Of a stretch of DNA of 64,000 bases, positions 54,535-63,560 are shown piece by piece. This DNA is from Semisulcospira habei (Eukaryota > Mollusca > Gastropoda > Semisulcospiridae). Each line of letters starts with the position of its first letter. The first letter of the stretch is position 1. The stretch lies in contig BTPG01000006.1 of assembly GCA_036245525.1 (NCBI GenBank), positions 89,949,504-90,013,503 on the forward strand, in the 5' to 3' direction. Under the pieces are notes generated by a model. That model saw only the letters and a list, made by a program, of their open reading frames with translations. It was not told the origin of the DNA and made no database searches. Position numbers and translations under genes: made by a program.

Positions 54535-55345
54535 CAATTTCATGGACGACGTCATGATTGCTTCATCCAATAAAGAACGTCACTTACAGTGTATTGCCCA
54601 GCTCTTTGGTAGGTTAAGAGAGGTCCAGTTGGCGGCCAGACCTACTAAGTGTTACTTGGGGTTCAAGCAGTTGGAATATCTGGGGCACACAGTGGGTAAC
54701 GGTCAGATAAAACCAGAGGGAGACAAGATGCAGCGGATAAAAGACGCGCCGCGACCACAAACAAAGAAACAAGTCGGATCGTTTCTTGGGTTGGCAAATT
54801 ATTACCGCCGGTTCGTTCCTAACTTCGCGGCCATAGCAGCCCCACTAACCGACCTGACCAAGGGAGGAAAGACTGGACAGATCGGTTGGAACGATGCATG
54901 TGAGACAGCATTTGAGACGCTGAAGGCGCGACTGTGTTCAGGTCCTGTGTGCTCATTGCCAGACTTCGATCGTCTCTTCGTGTTGCAGACAGATGCGTCC
55001 GAAGGGGGGGTAGGGGCCGTATTATGTCAGGACCATGGTAACGGTTTACAGCCTGTTGCATGCGCGAGCAAGAAACTATCCAAAGCAGAGCGTAACTACT
55101 CCACCATCGAAAAGGAGTGTCTTGCAATCGTGTGGGGAATTCAAAAATTCCGTCAGTATCTGTATGGTAGGACATTCGTCGTACAGACGGACCATAGACC
55201 ATTGCAGTACTTGCAACAAGCTAAATCCACAAACAGTCGACTGATGAGGTGGGCTTTGAAGTTGCAGCCATTTTCCATTAGAGTAGAAAGCATAGCCGGT
55301 AAAGTAAATGTACCTGCTGACTTTTTGAGTAGAACAGGGTGGTAG
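54491..55345 (+). CDS. Gypsy RT end and RNase H, shifted frame
   Basis: This frame continues the polyprotein after a small frameshift near 54480. RT box EVSNFMDDVMIASSNKE, thumb LGHTVGNGQIKPEGDK and LGLANYYRRFVPNFA. RNase H has LQTDASEGGVGAVLCQD, NYSTIEKECLAIVW and VVQTDHRPLQYL. It ends FLSRTGW, stop. A sequencing error at the shift cannot be excluded. Confidence 0.85.
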   Translation: MMRRLLEPLRLTEVSNFMDDVMIASSNKERHLQCIAQLFGRLREVQLAARPTKCYLGFKQLEYLGHTVGNGQIKPEGDKMQRIKDAPRPQTKKQVGSFLGLANYYRRFVPNFAAIAAPLTDLTKGGKTGQIGWNDACETAFETLKARLCSGPVCSLPDFDRLFVLQTDASEGGVGAVLCQDHGNGLQPVACASKKLSKAERNYSTIEKECLAIVWGIQKFRQYLYGRTFVVQTDHRPLQYLQQAKSTNSRLMRWALKLQPFSIRVESIAGKVNVPADFLSRTGW

Positions 55346-55407
55346 AAACCGTAAATGGGGAAGCAGTATTGGGACAGTCATATAGTAATCAAACCCAGGT
55401 GTTTGAT

Positions 55408-55421
55408 CTGGGAGGGGGGTA
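55408..55421 (+). other. Polypurine tract
   Basis: The G-rich run CTGGGAGGGGGGTA directly precedes the 3' LTR and would prime plus-strand synthesis. Confidence 0.75.
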
Positions 55422-57241
55422 TGTCACGTAACGGATGTGACANNNNNNNNNNNNNNNNNNNNGTTGTTTCATTTTTTTCGCCAAGTCGTTTTTCTGTTAA
55501 TAAATGTAGATCGCCGAATTCTGTACATAGCCTTAGTTTAGGGAAGTTAATAAACGTAGTGTGAGCGTAATCGTAAAGCCCGTGCAGCAAGCTTAACAGT
55601 GAGCGATTACAGCGGTTGCACGCTTTAGCCAAGTAGCTTTAAACCGAACAGTGTTCAGAAGCACAGTTAACCTGCGAGGTAGCAGTAGGATATTAGTCAG
55701 TCAGCGGAGTTAGCCAGCGAAGTGAGAGTCTGGGTCAGGGTGCGGCCTCGTTTGGAGCCCTTGACAAGCTGTGTGAGGGTTCTTTTACCCTCCCTGCAAG
55801 ACCACGGCCAGTGTTCCTGGGTGTGGGTGTCCCGAGAGACTTGTGACCACGGCTGCTACTCACCAGAAGACCCCTCCGGTTCGTCTTCGTCTTGTTTTGT
55901 CTCGTCCTGCCGGAGGACTCACCAGTGACAGGTAAATTATTCATGCCATTTTCCTCAGTTAGCTGCTGTGCTCTCGGGTGTGTGAATGTGTATATAGGTG
56001 CGGAAGGGTATGTTCGTCTAGTTTTTTAGTGATGTTTTAATTGAGTCTTTAACCATGTTTTTTAGGTTGGGTTGTAATGTGGTGGGTGTCGGATTTAGTT
56101 TATGTCGGCTGTCGCCGAGTGAGTATATTTAAAGGGCCATGTTGTAAAATGAATTAAAGTGGGTATCCTTTCAAATATATATTGGTATTAAGTCCTAGAT
56201 GTAATGTAATAAGATTGTCACGTTGGGTGGTTGCTGGTGATTGTTTCATATCTTTGTATGTACATCGGGATATTTTGATAATGTTGGTTTTAGCAGTGGC
56301 AATGTTATTATACAAAAGTGGTTGTGCTAGCTTAATGCTAGTGTAATAGAATAGTGCAGACCTGGTGAATGTTGAATGTACATAGGAAGCTTTCATATCC
56401 ATGATTGTATATTTAATATGGCCAAGGCAGGTATTAGGGTGAGACGAGACACAACTCACGTGGTTTGTGAGTAGGTGCGTGTCAAATAGGCCAGAATTAA
56501 CTGTGTTGGCACTTTGACTGACAATGCGCCCTTTTCCAGTGCACTGGCTTCGATCATTGGCTTCGAAGATTTCGTTCTTCGATCTCATCATCCACGACCA
56601 ACGGTGACGCATCATCGGGAGTCGGAACGCCTTCGCTAGCCGGTCCTGTTGGACAAGTACGTTGGGCTACAGCAGGCTGATTCTACGTTCTGAGCGTCGG
56701 TCACAGGCGTGCGTGGGCAAGCGCGGCTACGGTGCTCTGTGGTGCAGGGGTAGTACTCGTACGTTATGAGCCACCCTGTCTAGTGTGGGACAGAGGACAC
56801 TGTACAGAGACAAAGTTACCCGCCTTGTATAGCCGTTGGCCATATTAGTCATTATCACCTGTTAGTCATATTCACATATTAGTCATTATCACCTGTTAGT
56901 CATATTCACATATTAGTCATTATCACCTGTTAGTCATATTCATCTGTTAGTCATATTCACCTGTTAGTCATATTCACCTGTTAGTCATTTTCACTTGTTA
57001 GTCATTTTTTATATGTTAATCTTTTTTAAGTGTTAATACGTTATGAGTGCATGTGTGGGTATGTGTGAGTGTGTGGGGCGTTAGTGGGTCGGGGTGGGAG
57101 TTAGAGTAAGGGTAGGTAATAAAGGATTTGTTTGTTGTTTATCACTGGCGTTGCGTTATTTATTTAGAGTGGGTGGGTTTTCTCGAGTGTCTGCACTCAT
57201 ATTGTCCACGGCGCCCTGACTCCGTCAGGCGTGTCGTGACA
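55422..57241 (+). repeat. 3' LTR of the gypsy element
   Basis: 1820 bp including 20 N. I noticed differences from the 5' LTR at only a few positions (for example A to C near 55665, and two substitutions near 57210-57223). This implies recent insertion. Confidence 0.92.
55443..55462. other. Assembly gap (20 N)
   Basis: Twenty N lie 21 bp into the 3' LTR. The 5' LTR has a single T between the same flanks (GATGTGACA and GTTGTTTC), so the real missing sequence is probably about one base. Confidence 0.95.
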
Positions 57242-57246
57242 ACCAG

Positions 57247-57459
57247 CAAGTCACCAGACCTGAGGGGCTGGGCCTCAGGCCTGCCAGCATGGCTCCTGAG
57301 GGTCTCCCCTACCAGGAAAGGGTGCAGCTTGGAAACAGGCTTCTCTTTAACTTTGCTGTGGATAATGAGAAAGCGAGGCCTGATGGCCAACGCCTCACAA
57401 TCGGAGTCGCTATCATTCTCAAGGTCAATGTCAGTGGCTATGTGCCACTTTGGTGCCAT
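57247..57459 (-). pseudogene. I-group LINE ORF1, 5' part
   Basis: ATG at 57459 starts MAPKWHIATDIDLENDSDSD and runs to RSGDLL at the gypsy target site. The frame continues after the insertion at 48112 (VECHTRAH). A T-run precedes the ATG on the plus strand (57460-57478). Confidence 0.75.
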
Positions 57460-58142
57460 TTTTTTTTTTTTTTTTTTTGTATTTTCCATATTATAGTATG
57501 ATAGATATTCATCCCCCGGGGGTCCCCGCCCGCCATCGGTCCCAACAAGGGAAAGTGCATTCGTCGGCGGGTCTCCAGCCGACGCACAATGGAGACTGCC
57601 CGAAAGATATACTCAGGGGGTTATGCCCGATTGAACCGTCTGAGCCACCGCCTTCTATCACACGGTTGAATCCAGGGGAATACAGGCATAGAGCACCTAA
57701 TCAGCAGCAGAGGCTATAGCATGGTGCTCCGTATATCAGCCTGCATGTCAACAATGGGATAGGGCTCAACGTGACAAGAGCCGATTGACTAGGCCGGTAC
57801 GACTAGCCTCCTGTTTAGGCAGAAGTCAAGGCCAAAGTGGAGTGTTTCAGCCACTAGGATCCTCTTCTCCCCCGACACAGGTCTCCAAGCACGGCAAACA
57901 CTTGGGATCCAAAGAACCAAAAGCTCACGAGTATTTTTAAGGACCAATCCAACATGGTAGGACCTGGGTTAGCACAGCTCCTTAAAAACCGGACCAGTGA
58001 AAAAAGACTGAACAACATATCTGCTGACATCAAGTCCTAATCCTGGACAAAGATGGCACCCTTCTGCTAGCCCACTCAGTCAGGGACTGAGGGGACTACC
58101 CACCCACGCCACGTGGAGGCCGGTGCCCAGTGGGCAAGAGAG

Positions 58143-60033
58143 TCAGCGGGCCCTGCCCCACCCGGCTCTGCAGGCGGGCCTGGACCAGGCGGGGGCAGCA
58201 GCCGCGGGGGCTCGAGGGCGAGTGGAGGGAGGAGGGCCGTCAGTTGGCCAGGACTCCTTGGAGGCTTCCTGCATTGCCTGCCAGGTGGGGCCGAAGAGAA
58301 GGGAACCCCCAATCGGCACTCGGCGGAGCTGGGAGCAGGCGGACGCAGGGAGGAGAGGGCACTGATCTAACAAGGCATCCCGGCGCATAAGGTCACAAAT
58401 CGCGGCCGCGGCGAGGGCGTTGGTGGAAGCATGGTAAGCCGCTCGGTTGGCCACGACCGTCATTGATTGGATGTCACGCCGGGCATCCACATCAGGGCGC
58501 TCCTGGGACTCCTCTACGCAGTGGAGCACTGCCTGTGTCGCCAGATCCCAAAAACCTGTGCAGGCCAGGGAATGAAGGACCAAGGCCGCCGTGCTGATGA
58601 GCCCGAAGGGGATGCAACGCCGTAGGGCTCGCCAGCCTCCAAGCAGCGTCTCAGCAGCCAGATCCACTGGAGGAAGAGGGCAGACGAACGATTGAGAGTG
58701 ACCCGAGTACCAGTCCTGCCGGAACCTGATATTGAAGCCTGCTGGACAACGCGCGTCAGAGAAGAAGCCCATTCCGACCGCCAACCTTGCAGGAGCTGGG
58801 CATTGAATGCCTCTGTCAGGTCCCGAAGGCCAGGGGGTTGAGGGAGGGACTTAAATTTATTGGCCAGGCGTGGCGCATCCACAAGGGCATAGGCCTTCCT
58901 CTTCATCGGCGGGGATGGAGGGCAGACGTCTGGAGGCAGGAAACGGGCAATCAGGCGAGACGCGTGGTCAAGGACTCGAGAGGTCTTCGAGCCCGCAAGG
59001 GGGGGTCAACGCGGGGGAAGGACTGCGCGAGGAAGAGCGAGACCAGTCACTGCCACGGGACCGAGAATGAGGGGACGAGGGCCGGTCTGAGCAGGGGGGT
59101 TCGGGTGAGAAGAGCGCAGATGCCGAGACCTCTGGGTGGAGAATAAGCGCATCGTCGGCGTCCTCGGGGGCCAGCCTCCAGAGTGGGGAGCGCAGGGGGG
59201 CGCCGGGGGTGGCATCCGATCGCGACTACGGAGGAGCACAAGGCGGAGACGGACGACACTCGAGGAATCACGCCGATCCTGTCAGCCCCCTGAAGGGCAC
59301 TGATCCCGAGACACCAACCTGTGCTGAAGACACTATGTGTCTTGCTGGTCCCTGGCAGCCGCACTGCGCTGTAGCCAGGTGGGGTGCCGTTGGTCTCGGG
59401 AAGCATCTGCTCGCTGGCATCTGCTCTGTGCTGTAGACAGGCAGGCCGCCATCGGTCTCGGGGAGCCGACCTGTGCTCTGGCCAGTGTGGGTCCTGCTGA
59501 TCGCTGGCATCCGCTCTGTGCTGTAGACATGCCGGGTGCAATGGTCCCAGGAAGCCGCACGGTGCCGAGATGTAGAGCAGCCCAGGGAACAAGACATAGA
59601 GACCGACGGGGAGCGAGGGCGGCGAAGCGAGCGTACCTCCATTTGAACCGACGGCCGGTGGTCCGGACGAACCGAGTGCCCGAGTGCCAAGCGAAGCTTC
59701 CGCAATCCGGCAGGAGGTCCAGCCGGGGAGGGGGGGGGGGGGGGGGGGGCACGGTCGTGGGGGCAAAGACAGGCATGGCGTGCCGTGCACGGCGGGAGGC
59801 GAGCCCCACAATGTCCTAAGACGCCCACTGAAGTTGCGGGGCGGCTGCTGGCCGAGGAGGTTTCCCGGAAGGCAGACAGGCGGTCACGCTGGTAAAACTC
59901 CCACAACTACGACCAACGTTCCTCTGTCCATGAAGCGCAGCTCTCGCACGGCCGTGCAGAGGAGCCCGAACAAGGGAGGCACAAGGTGTGGGAAGCCGTC
60001 GGCTTACACCGACGGCAAGTACGCAACCGCGCA
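58143..60033 (-). pseudogene. DIRS-F gag-like remnant
   Basis: The globular domain is readable (LRDLTEAFNAQLLQG, FNIRFRQDWYSGHSQSFVC, AAICDLMRRDALLDQCPLL). The SR-rich part is replaced or degraded at about 59100-59810, with internal repeats (CTGTGCTGTAGACA) and a G-run (59731-59749). The N-terminal Cys/His motif appears near 59940-60030 (LRTCRRCKPTASHTLC). Frameshifts throughout. Confidence 0.7.
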
Positions 60034-60197
60034 CTGCAACAGAAAATGGAGCACATGAGAGCAACGGCACGTGACCCATTTGGCGACGGGCCACATGAGC
60101 GAAAACTCACTACCAGTTCCACAGTTGAGTTGGCTGTGCAGAGACCAGCCGCTGAGGTCAAGGAACTGGCCGGCCGAAGCATGCCCCGAGACCTTAC
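60034..60197 (-). other. Candidate gag leader intron, DIRS-F
   Basis: Donor GTAAGG (60197) and acceptor CTGTTGCAG (60034) are conserved. The upstream ATGTGGCCAG has two extra bases relative to ATGGCNAG, so the reading frame is broken in this copy. The intron is 164 bp. Confidence 0.5.
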
Positions 60198-60615
60198 CTG
60201 GCCACATCCAGAGCAATGGAAGGCAAGCAAGGAGAAACACCAACCAAGGGCCCACAGGTAGTCCTTTAAGCGAACCACAGGTAGTCCGAGTTGAGGCACA
60301 ACACCCCACGTAATCCAAAAAAAAGCACAAGAATGCACAAGTATCCAAGGGCATCCAAGGGTATCCAAAGGCTGAGCACGAGTAGGAAACACCCAACCAC
60401 AACGAAGCTAAGCGTTCGACTGGCGTGACACCACTATACACGTGACCGGATAGGGAGGGAAGGGAGGTTACTCATGGTTTCTTGGTAACGACTCCCTAGA
60501 GTCGCCTCCCTGGTTGTGTAAGTATACACAACAGATTCTTAGGCTGAACTTGGTAAGCTAAGTGTATCTTCCATATAGTAATGCCATCGTTAATGTATTT
60601 TGAGGCAACAAATGG

Positions 60616-61177
60616 TGCATGCAAGTGGCGATGCATTCTCCTGCTGAAGTCTGTGAACCTGTTTAGATTGTGGTATAAAAACTTTTGTTTATGTGTGAAA
60701 AAACTTTCTGTTGTGCCTTTAGTGTCTCTGGAATGCCAGGCAAGTGGTAATTTTCTCACTGTGGATAACTAATACACTAACAGCATGTGTTTTCATGACC
60801 CAGTGCAGATCTGACCTTTTTGCTTTTTGGCTTCTTACCCCATCTTGTTTATACACCTCTAAAATCTTAACAATACAAAATATTTTCTTCAGCATAGTGT
60901 CTATGTGTTCACCTTGAATTGCTTTATCTATTGATAACAAATATGTTGGGGTATGATAAGATGTTTACTACAAACAGTGTCAATGAAATGTGTCAACATT
61001 ACTACGGTAGCAGGAAAGTGAGTGAAAGTAAGGCATACGATCAAAAAACCTAACTTTCAGACTATGGTGGCAAAGAGCTAATAATGAGGCTGGATATAAA
61101 CGACAAGGCAGACACAGCTGAACGTGAAAAGTTGAGCTTGTTTCGAGCAAACACAGTTTTTACAAGAAAAACTGGTC
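60616..61177. other. Intron without recognised features
   Basis: AT-rich intron sequence following the DIRS-F right end. No exon or repeat pair was seen. Confidence 0.4.
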
Positions 61178-61383
61178 TTAACCCTATTAGTCCCATTTCT
61201 CAAATTTTGGAGGTGTTGCCTAACGACTACGTACCCATTGCTGAAGGTGGATTGAGCATGAGAATTCAAGGGTAGTGCCAGATTAGCTTGGCGCCTTCAG
61301 GCGCCAAGCTAATCTGGAACTACCCTTGAATTATCATGCTCAATCAGTCTCCTGCTGTAGGGACTCTGGGCTAAAAGGTTTAA
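61178..61383. repeat. TTAA palindromic MITE
   Basis: It starts TTAACCCTATTAGTCCC and ends GGGCTAAAAGGTTTAA. The core 61251-61344 is near-palindromic (ATTGAGCATGAGAATTCAAG). A decayed CAGYAGAACC-type fragment follows to about 61490. Confidence 0.78.
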
Positions 61384-61750
61384 AAGACAGGTGTTCTCTC
61401 ATGAGAGGTCCTTTAGTGTCAGTCACCTAAATGGCAGGCCATCCTCTCAAAAGGGTGGTCACCCAACATAGGCTCTTCTGTGTAACACTCTTTCTGAGGT
61501 CCTGCTCTCACTCTTTAGACTCCATTTCTGACAAACTCATGATAAACAATTAAAAGTTTGGGTCGTCTAGCATTTAAATATCCGTAGTTCAAAAGTCAGT
61601 GGGACACACTCATCCATACCAAACACTAACTAATAGACAACTTCTTTTGACTGCACAACACAAGTAAAAAGGAGTGTCTGTGAGTATTTCTACCTGCTGG
61701 GGCTCAGGAGAAGGTATGTCTCATGCTAACACCCACTGGCGACTCCTATA

Positions 61751-62723
61751 TTAAACCCATTTAGCCCGGATGCACTACAGCAGGAGATGGATTGCATAGC
61801 TGCAAACCCTGAGGCAACAAAAATCCGAAGTTGCCTCCATGACGCTAGCCCTTGCTTCCAGGGGCCGAAATATCAAACAACAAGGGGGGGGGGGGGGGGG
61901 GGGGGGGATTAGGTGCTAGACCTTGTACGGAAAATCAAACAATGGGGAGGGGGGGGGGATAGGCGCTAAACCTGGGCAGTAAAATCTAACAACAGGGGAG
62001 GGAGGAGGGGGGTACACATCTTGCTCCGGCCGAATAATCAAACACAGTGCACGTCAGCCTGCCTAGGTTTACTGTGCAGCGATGTTTGTGTCTGCCCGGC
62101 ACATTTTACAAAAGGCAAAGTGTTCGCCCTTTCTCGATTCGTCGATGTAAGGAAAAGAATGCTTGTAGTCTGGATAGAACTTCACCAACCACTTCTGCTT
62201 CTTTGGAGGCATGATTTTGTTGAAAATCGAAAATACCAGTTGTGAAAATCGCTAAGCATGTGCTCCAGACCAGGGCAATTTCGAAGCAACCAGAAAAAAC
62301 ACAGAATGAATGGAAATTTGCTGCGCATGCGTAATCAAGACTGGTTGTGGGTCCCCGAAAGCTTAGCGGTACAGTATAGCTGTAGGCTCTCAACTACAGG
62401 TGCTTGACCCAACGCGGTACGCCCAAATGCCTCGAATTTTTAAAACAAAGCTTGAAAATCTGAAAATCGGGAGAAATGTACAAAAAAACGGAAAATCGGG
62501 ACTTAATAAAAAAATCGGGAAATTCCCAATAAAATCGGGAGGGTTGGCAGCTATGGGATTGACAATGATAATTCAAGGTAGTGTCAGATTAGCTTGGCGT
62601 CTGATGGTGTCAAGCTAATCTGACACTACCCTTGAATTATCATGGTCGATCCATTTCCTGCAACTGGTACAAAGCCATTAGTCCCAAATTTGAGAAATAC
62701 AGCTGTGGGGTAAAATGGGTTAA
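61751..62723. repeat. TTAA palindromic MITE, interrupted
   Basis: The left end TTAAACCCATTTAGCCC (61751) and right end GTGGGGTAAAATGGGTTAA (62723) belong to one MITE with core 62556-62652. A separate TIR element was inserted at 61795. It ends 29 bp from exon 62752-62900. Confidence 0.75.
61795..62555. mobile_element. Nonautonomous TIR transposon inside a MITE
   Basis: The termini CATAGCTGCAAACCCTGAG and GGGAGGGTTGGCAGCTATG are imperfect inverted repeats. A 6-bp duplication GGATTG flanks it (61789-61794 and 62556-62561). The interior has G-runs (about 61887-61907) and AAATCGGGA repeats near 62460-62545 but no transposase ORF. The superfamily is unassigned. Confidence 0.68.
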
Positions 62724-62751
62724 GTACTGTCAAATCTTTTCTTTTTATTAC

Positions 62752-62900
62752 CTTCATCCTTGAGCGGACAGCTTGTGATTGTGTGAAGGTTGGTGTGAGG
62801 TAGTCCACGACCTGTCGATACTGGCCGGCCTCAAACAAACGCTGGATTTCTTCCAGAGACTGACAGCGCTGTAGCGACTCTTGTTGCCGTTTCACTTCCT
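62752..62900 (-). CDS. CABIN1: CABIN1 exon 1 of 13 in window
   Basis: This 149-bp exon begins with two bases completing a codon and ends in phase 0. It encodes EVKRQQESLQRC, then RLFEAGQYRQVVDYL and SRMK. Acceptor AG is at 62901-62902 and donor GTAATA starts at 62751. It matches the CABIN1 segment with the RLFEAGDY-type motif. A TTAA-bounded MITE ends only 29 bp past its donor. Confidence 0.85.
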
Positions 62901-63180
62901 CTGTTGCAAATAAAACAAACCATTAGTGAAACTGGCCAACCTTGCATCTGACGTACATATATGTCCTGAATTAAGTCAGATACAGAATTAAGTTTCTGTT
63001 TTAAATAGCAACAAAACAAGAATGCATAAGCCCTCATGGTTCACACGCAATACCGATCTGCATAATTTCTCTGACATATGGTGACCTCAACCTTTCCTCA
63101 TGACAACTCAAATGAGCAAGTGGCAACATGTCTTGGCATTGTACAGAGTTGGCCATAGTACATTCAAAATCCTAAGTTCT

Positions 63181-63492
63181 GGTTGGTTGGTTGGTTAGTT
63201 CAGGTTTAACGTCCACAGCACCGAGGTGATCATGGACGGCCCTGACGGGCGGGTTATGGTGGACAGGGAAATCTATTGCCTATAGAGCACGACCTGAACA
63301 CTGATCAACTCAGGCACACTCCAACTGTGCCACTTTGATTTACCAGGACCTTTCAACGGACATGCTATGGAACAAATGCGTTTTTTCCCCCTGGATTGTG
63401 AGTCCAGCTACCGGGGTGGGATTCGAACCCACGACCCGGCGATTCCCTTCGCTCTCCTGCTCCGATGTTTAACCGCCTGAGCTATTTCGGAT
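63181..63492 (-). mobile_element. tRNA-derived SINE
   Basis: On the minus strand it begins with a tRNA-like head. The A box TAGCTCAGGCGG is at 63484-63473 and the B box GGTTCGAATC at 63429-63420, as in a polymerase III promoter. A body of about 200 bp follows and the 3' end is TGGACGTTAAACC with (AACC)n. The tail resembles that of the three SINE-like copies, suggesting a shared LINE partner. Confidence 0.82.
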
Positions 63493-63560
63493 TCTGTCAA
63501 CATGCACAATTATATAGAGAATTTTCCCCATGTTCAGATATGCACTTGTCTTCATAAAAT

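Larger units (their letters stand above)
48113..57241 (+). mobile_element. Ty3/gypsy element, Gmr1-like order, young
   Basis: Bounded by a 5-bp target duplication ACCAG (48108-48112 and 57242-57246) and LTRs ending TGTCACG/CGTGACA. The internal order is gag, protease, integrase, RT, RNase H, with integrase ahead of RT. This is the order known from Gmr1-type Ty3/gypsy elements. It inserted into LINE ORF1, antisense to CABIN1. Lesions: a SINE-like insertion in gag, a small frameshift in RT near 54480, and a 20-N assembly gap in the 3' LTR. Confidence 0.9.
44134..58084 (-). mobile_element. I-group LINE inside DIRS-F, interrupted by gypsy
   Basis: Order on the minus strand: 5' UTR (about 58084-57460), ORF1 start (57459-57247), gypsy insertion, ORF1 rest (48112-46924), ORF2 endonuclease, RT, RNase H (46914-44134). 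The 3' end is missing and RNase H coding joins directly to DIRS RT. ORF2 with a C-terminal RNase H places it in the I/Ingi/Nimb group. The 5' junction with DIRS is approximate. Confidence 0.75.
40970..60615 (-). mobile_element. DIRS-F: outer DIRS of a four-layer nest
   Basis: Inverted repeats of about 121 bp lie at 41012-41132 and 60469-60589. The internal complementary region is 41167-41254. DIRS sequence is present at 40970-43219, 43554-44133 and about 58085-60615. The gaps hold a SINE-like copy, an I-group LINE and, within the LINE, a gypsy element. The coding regions are broken and the N-terminal RT palm is missing. Confidence 0.85.
1447..62900 (-). other. CABIN1: CABIN1 gene, internal part (13 exons seen)
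   Basis: Thirteen minus-strand exons join in consistent phase to about 570 codons. The product matches the TPR-rich middle of CABIN1, the metazoan counterpart of yeast Hir3. In vertebrates CABIN1 is a nuclear subunit of the HIRA/UBN1/CABIN1 H3.3 chaperone complex and also binds calcineurin and MEF2 (family knowledge). Recognisable blocks include SVLPWTLLYRVI, ELYYLLADYYFKNKE, KAIKFYTYDIC, LWIEYGALAYQLHSHASRQL, EEEWLHHYMMGKV and [13 protein letters not shown]. Every exon has AG and GT at its borders. Exon order from 5' to 3' runs from high to low coordinates. Introns swell to 22.1 kb (40646-62751), 17.2 kb (15779-33020) and 8.7 kb (3154-11829), all because of transposons. The N-terminal exons lie beyond 64000 and the C-terminal exons before 1. 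Confidence 0.9.

Noticed and set aside
63420..63492. A functional tRNA gene
   Set aside because: A and B boxes are present, but the body continues into a 200-bp SINE with an AACC tail and the acceptor stem is not closed.
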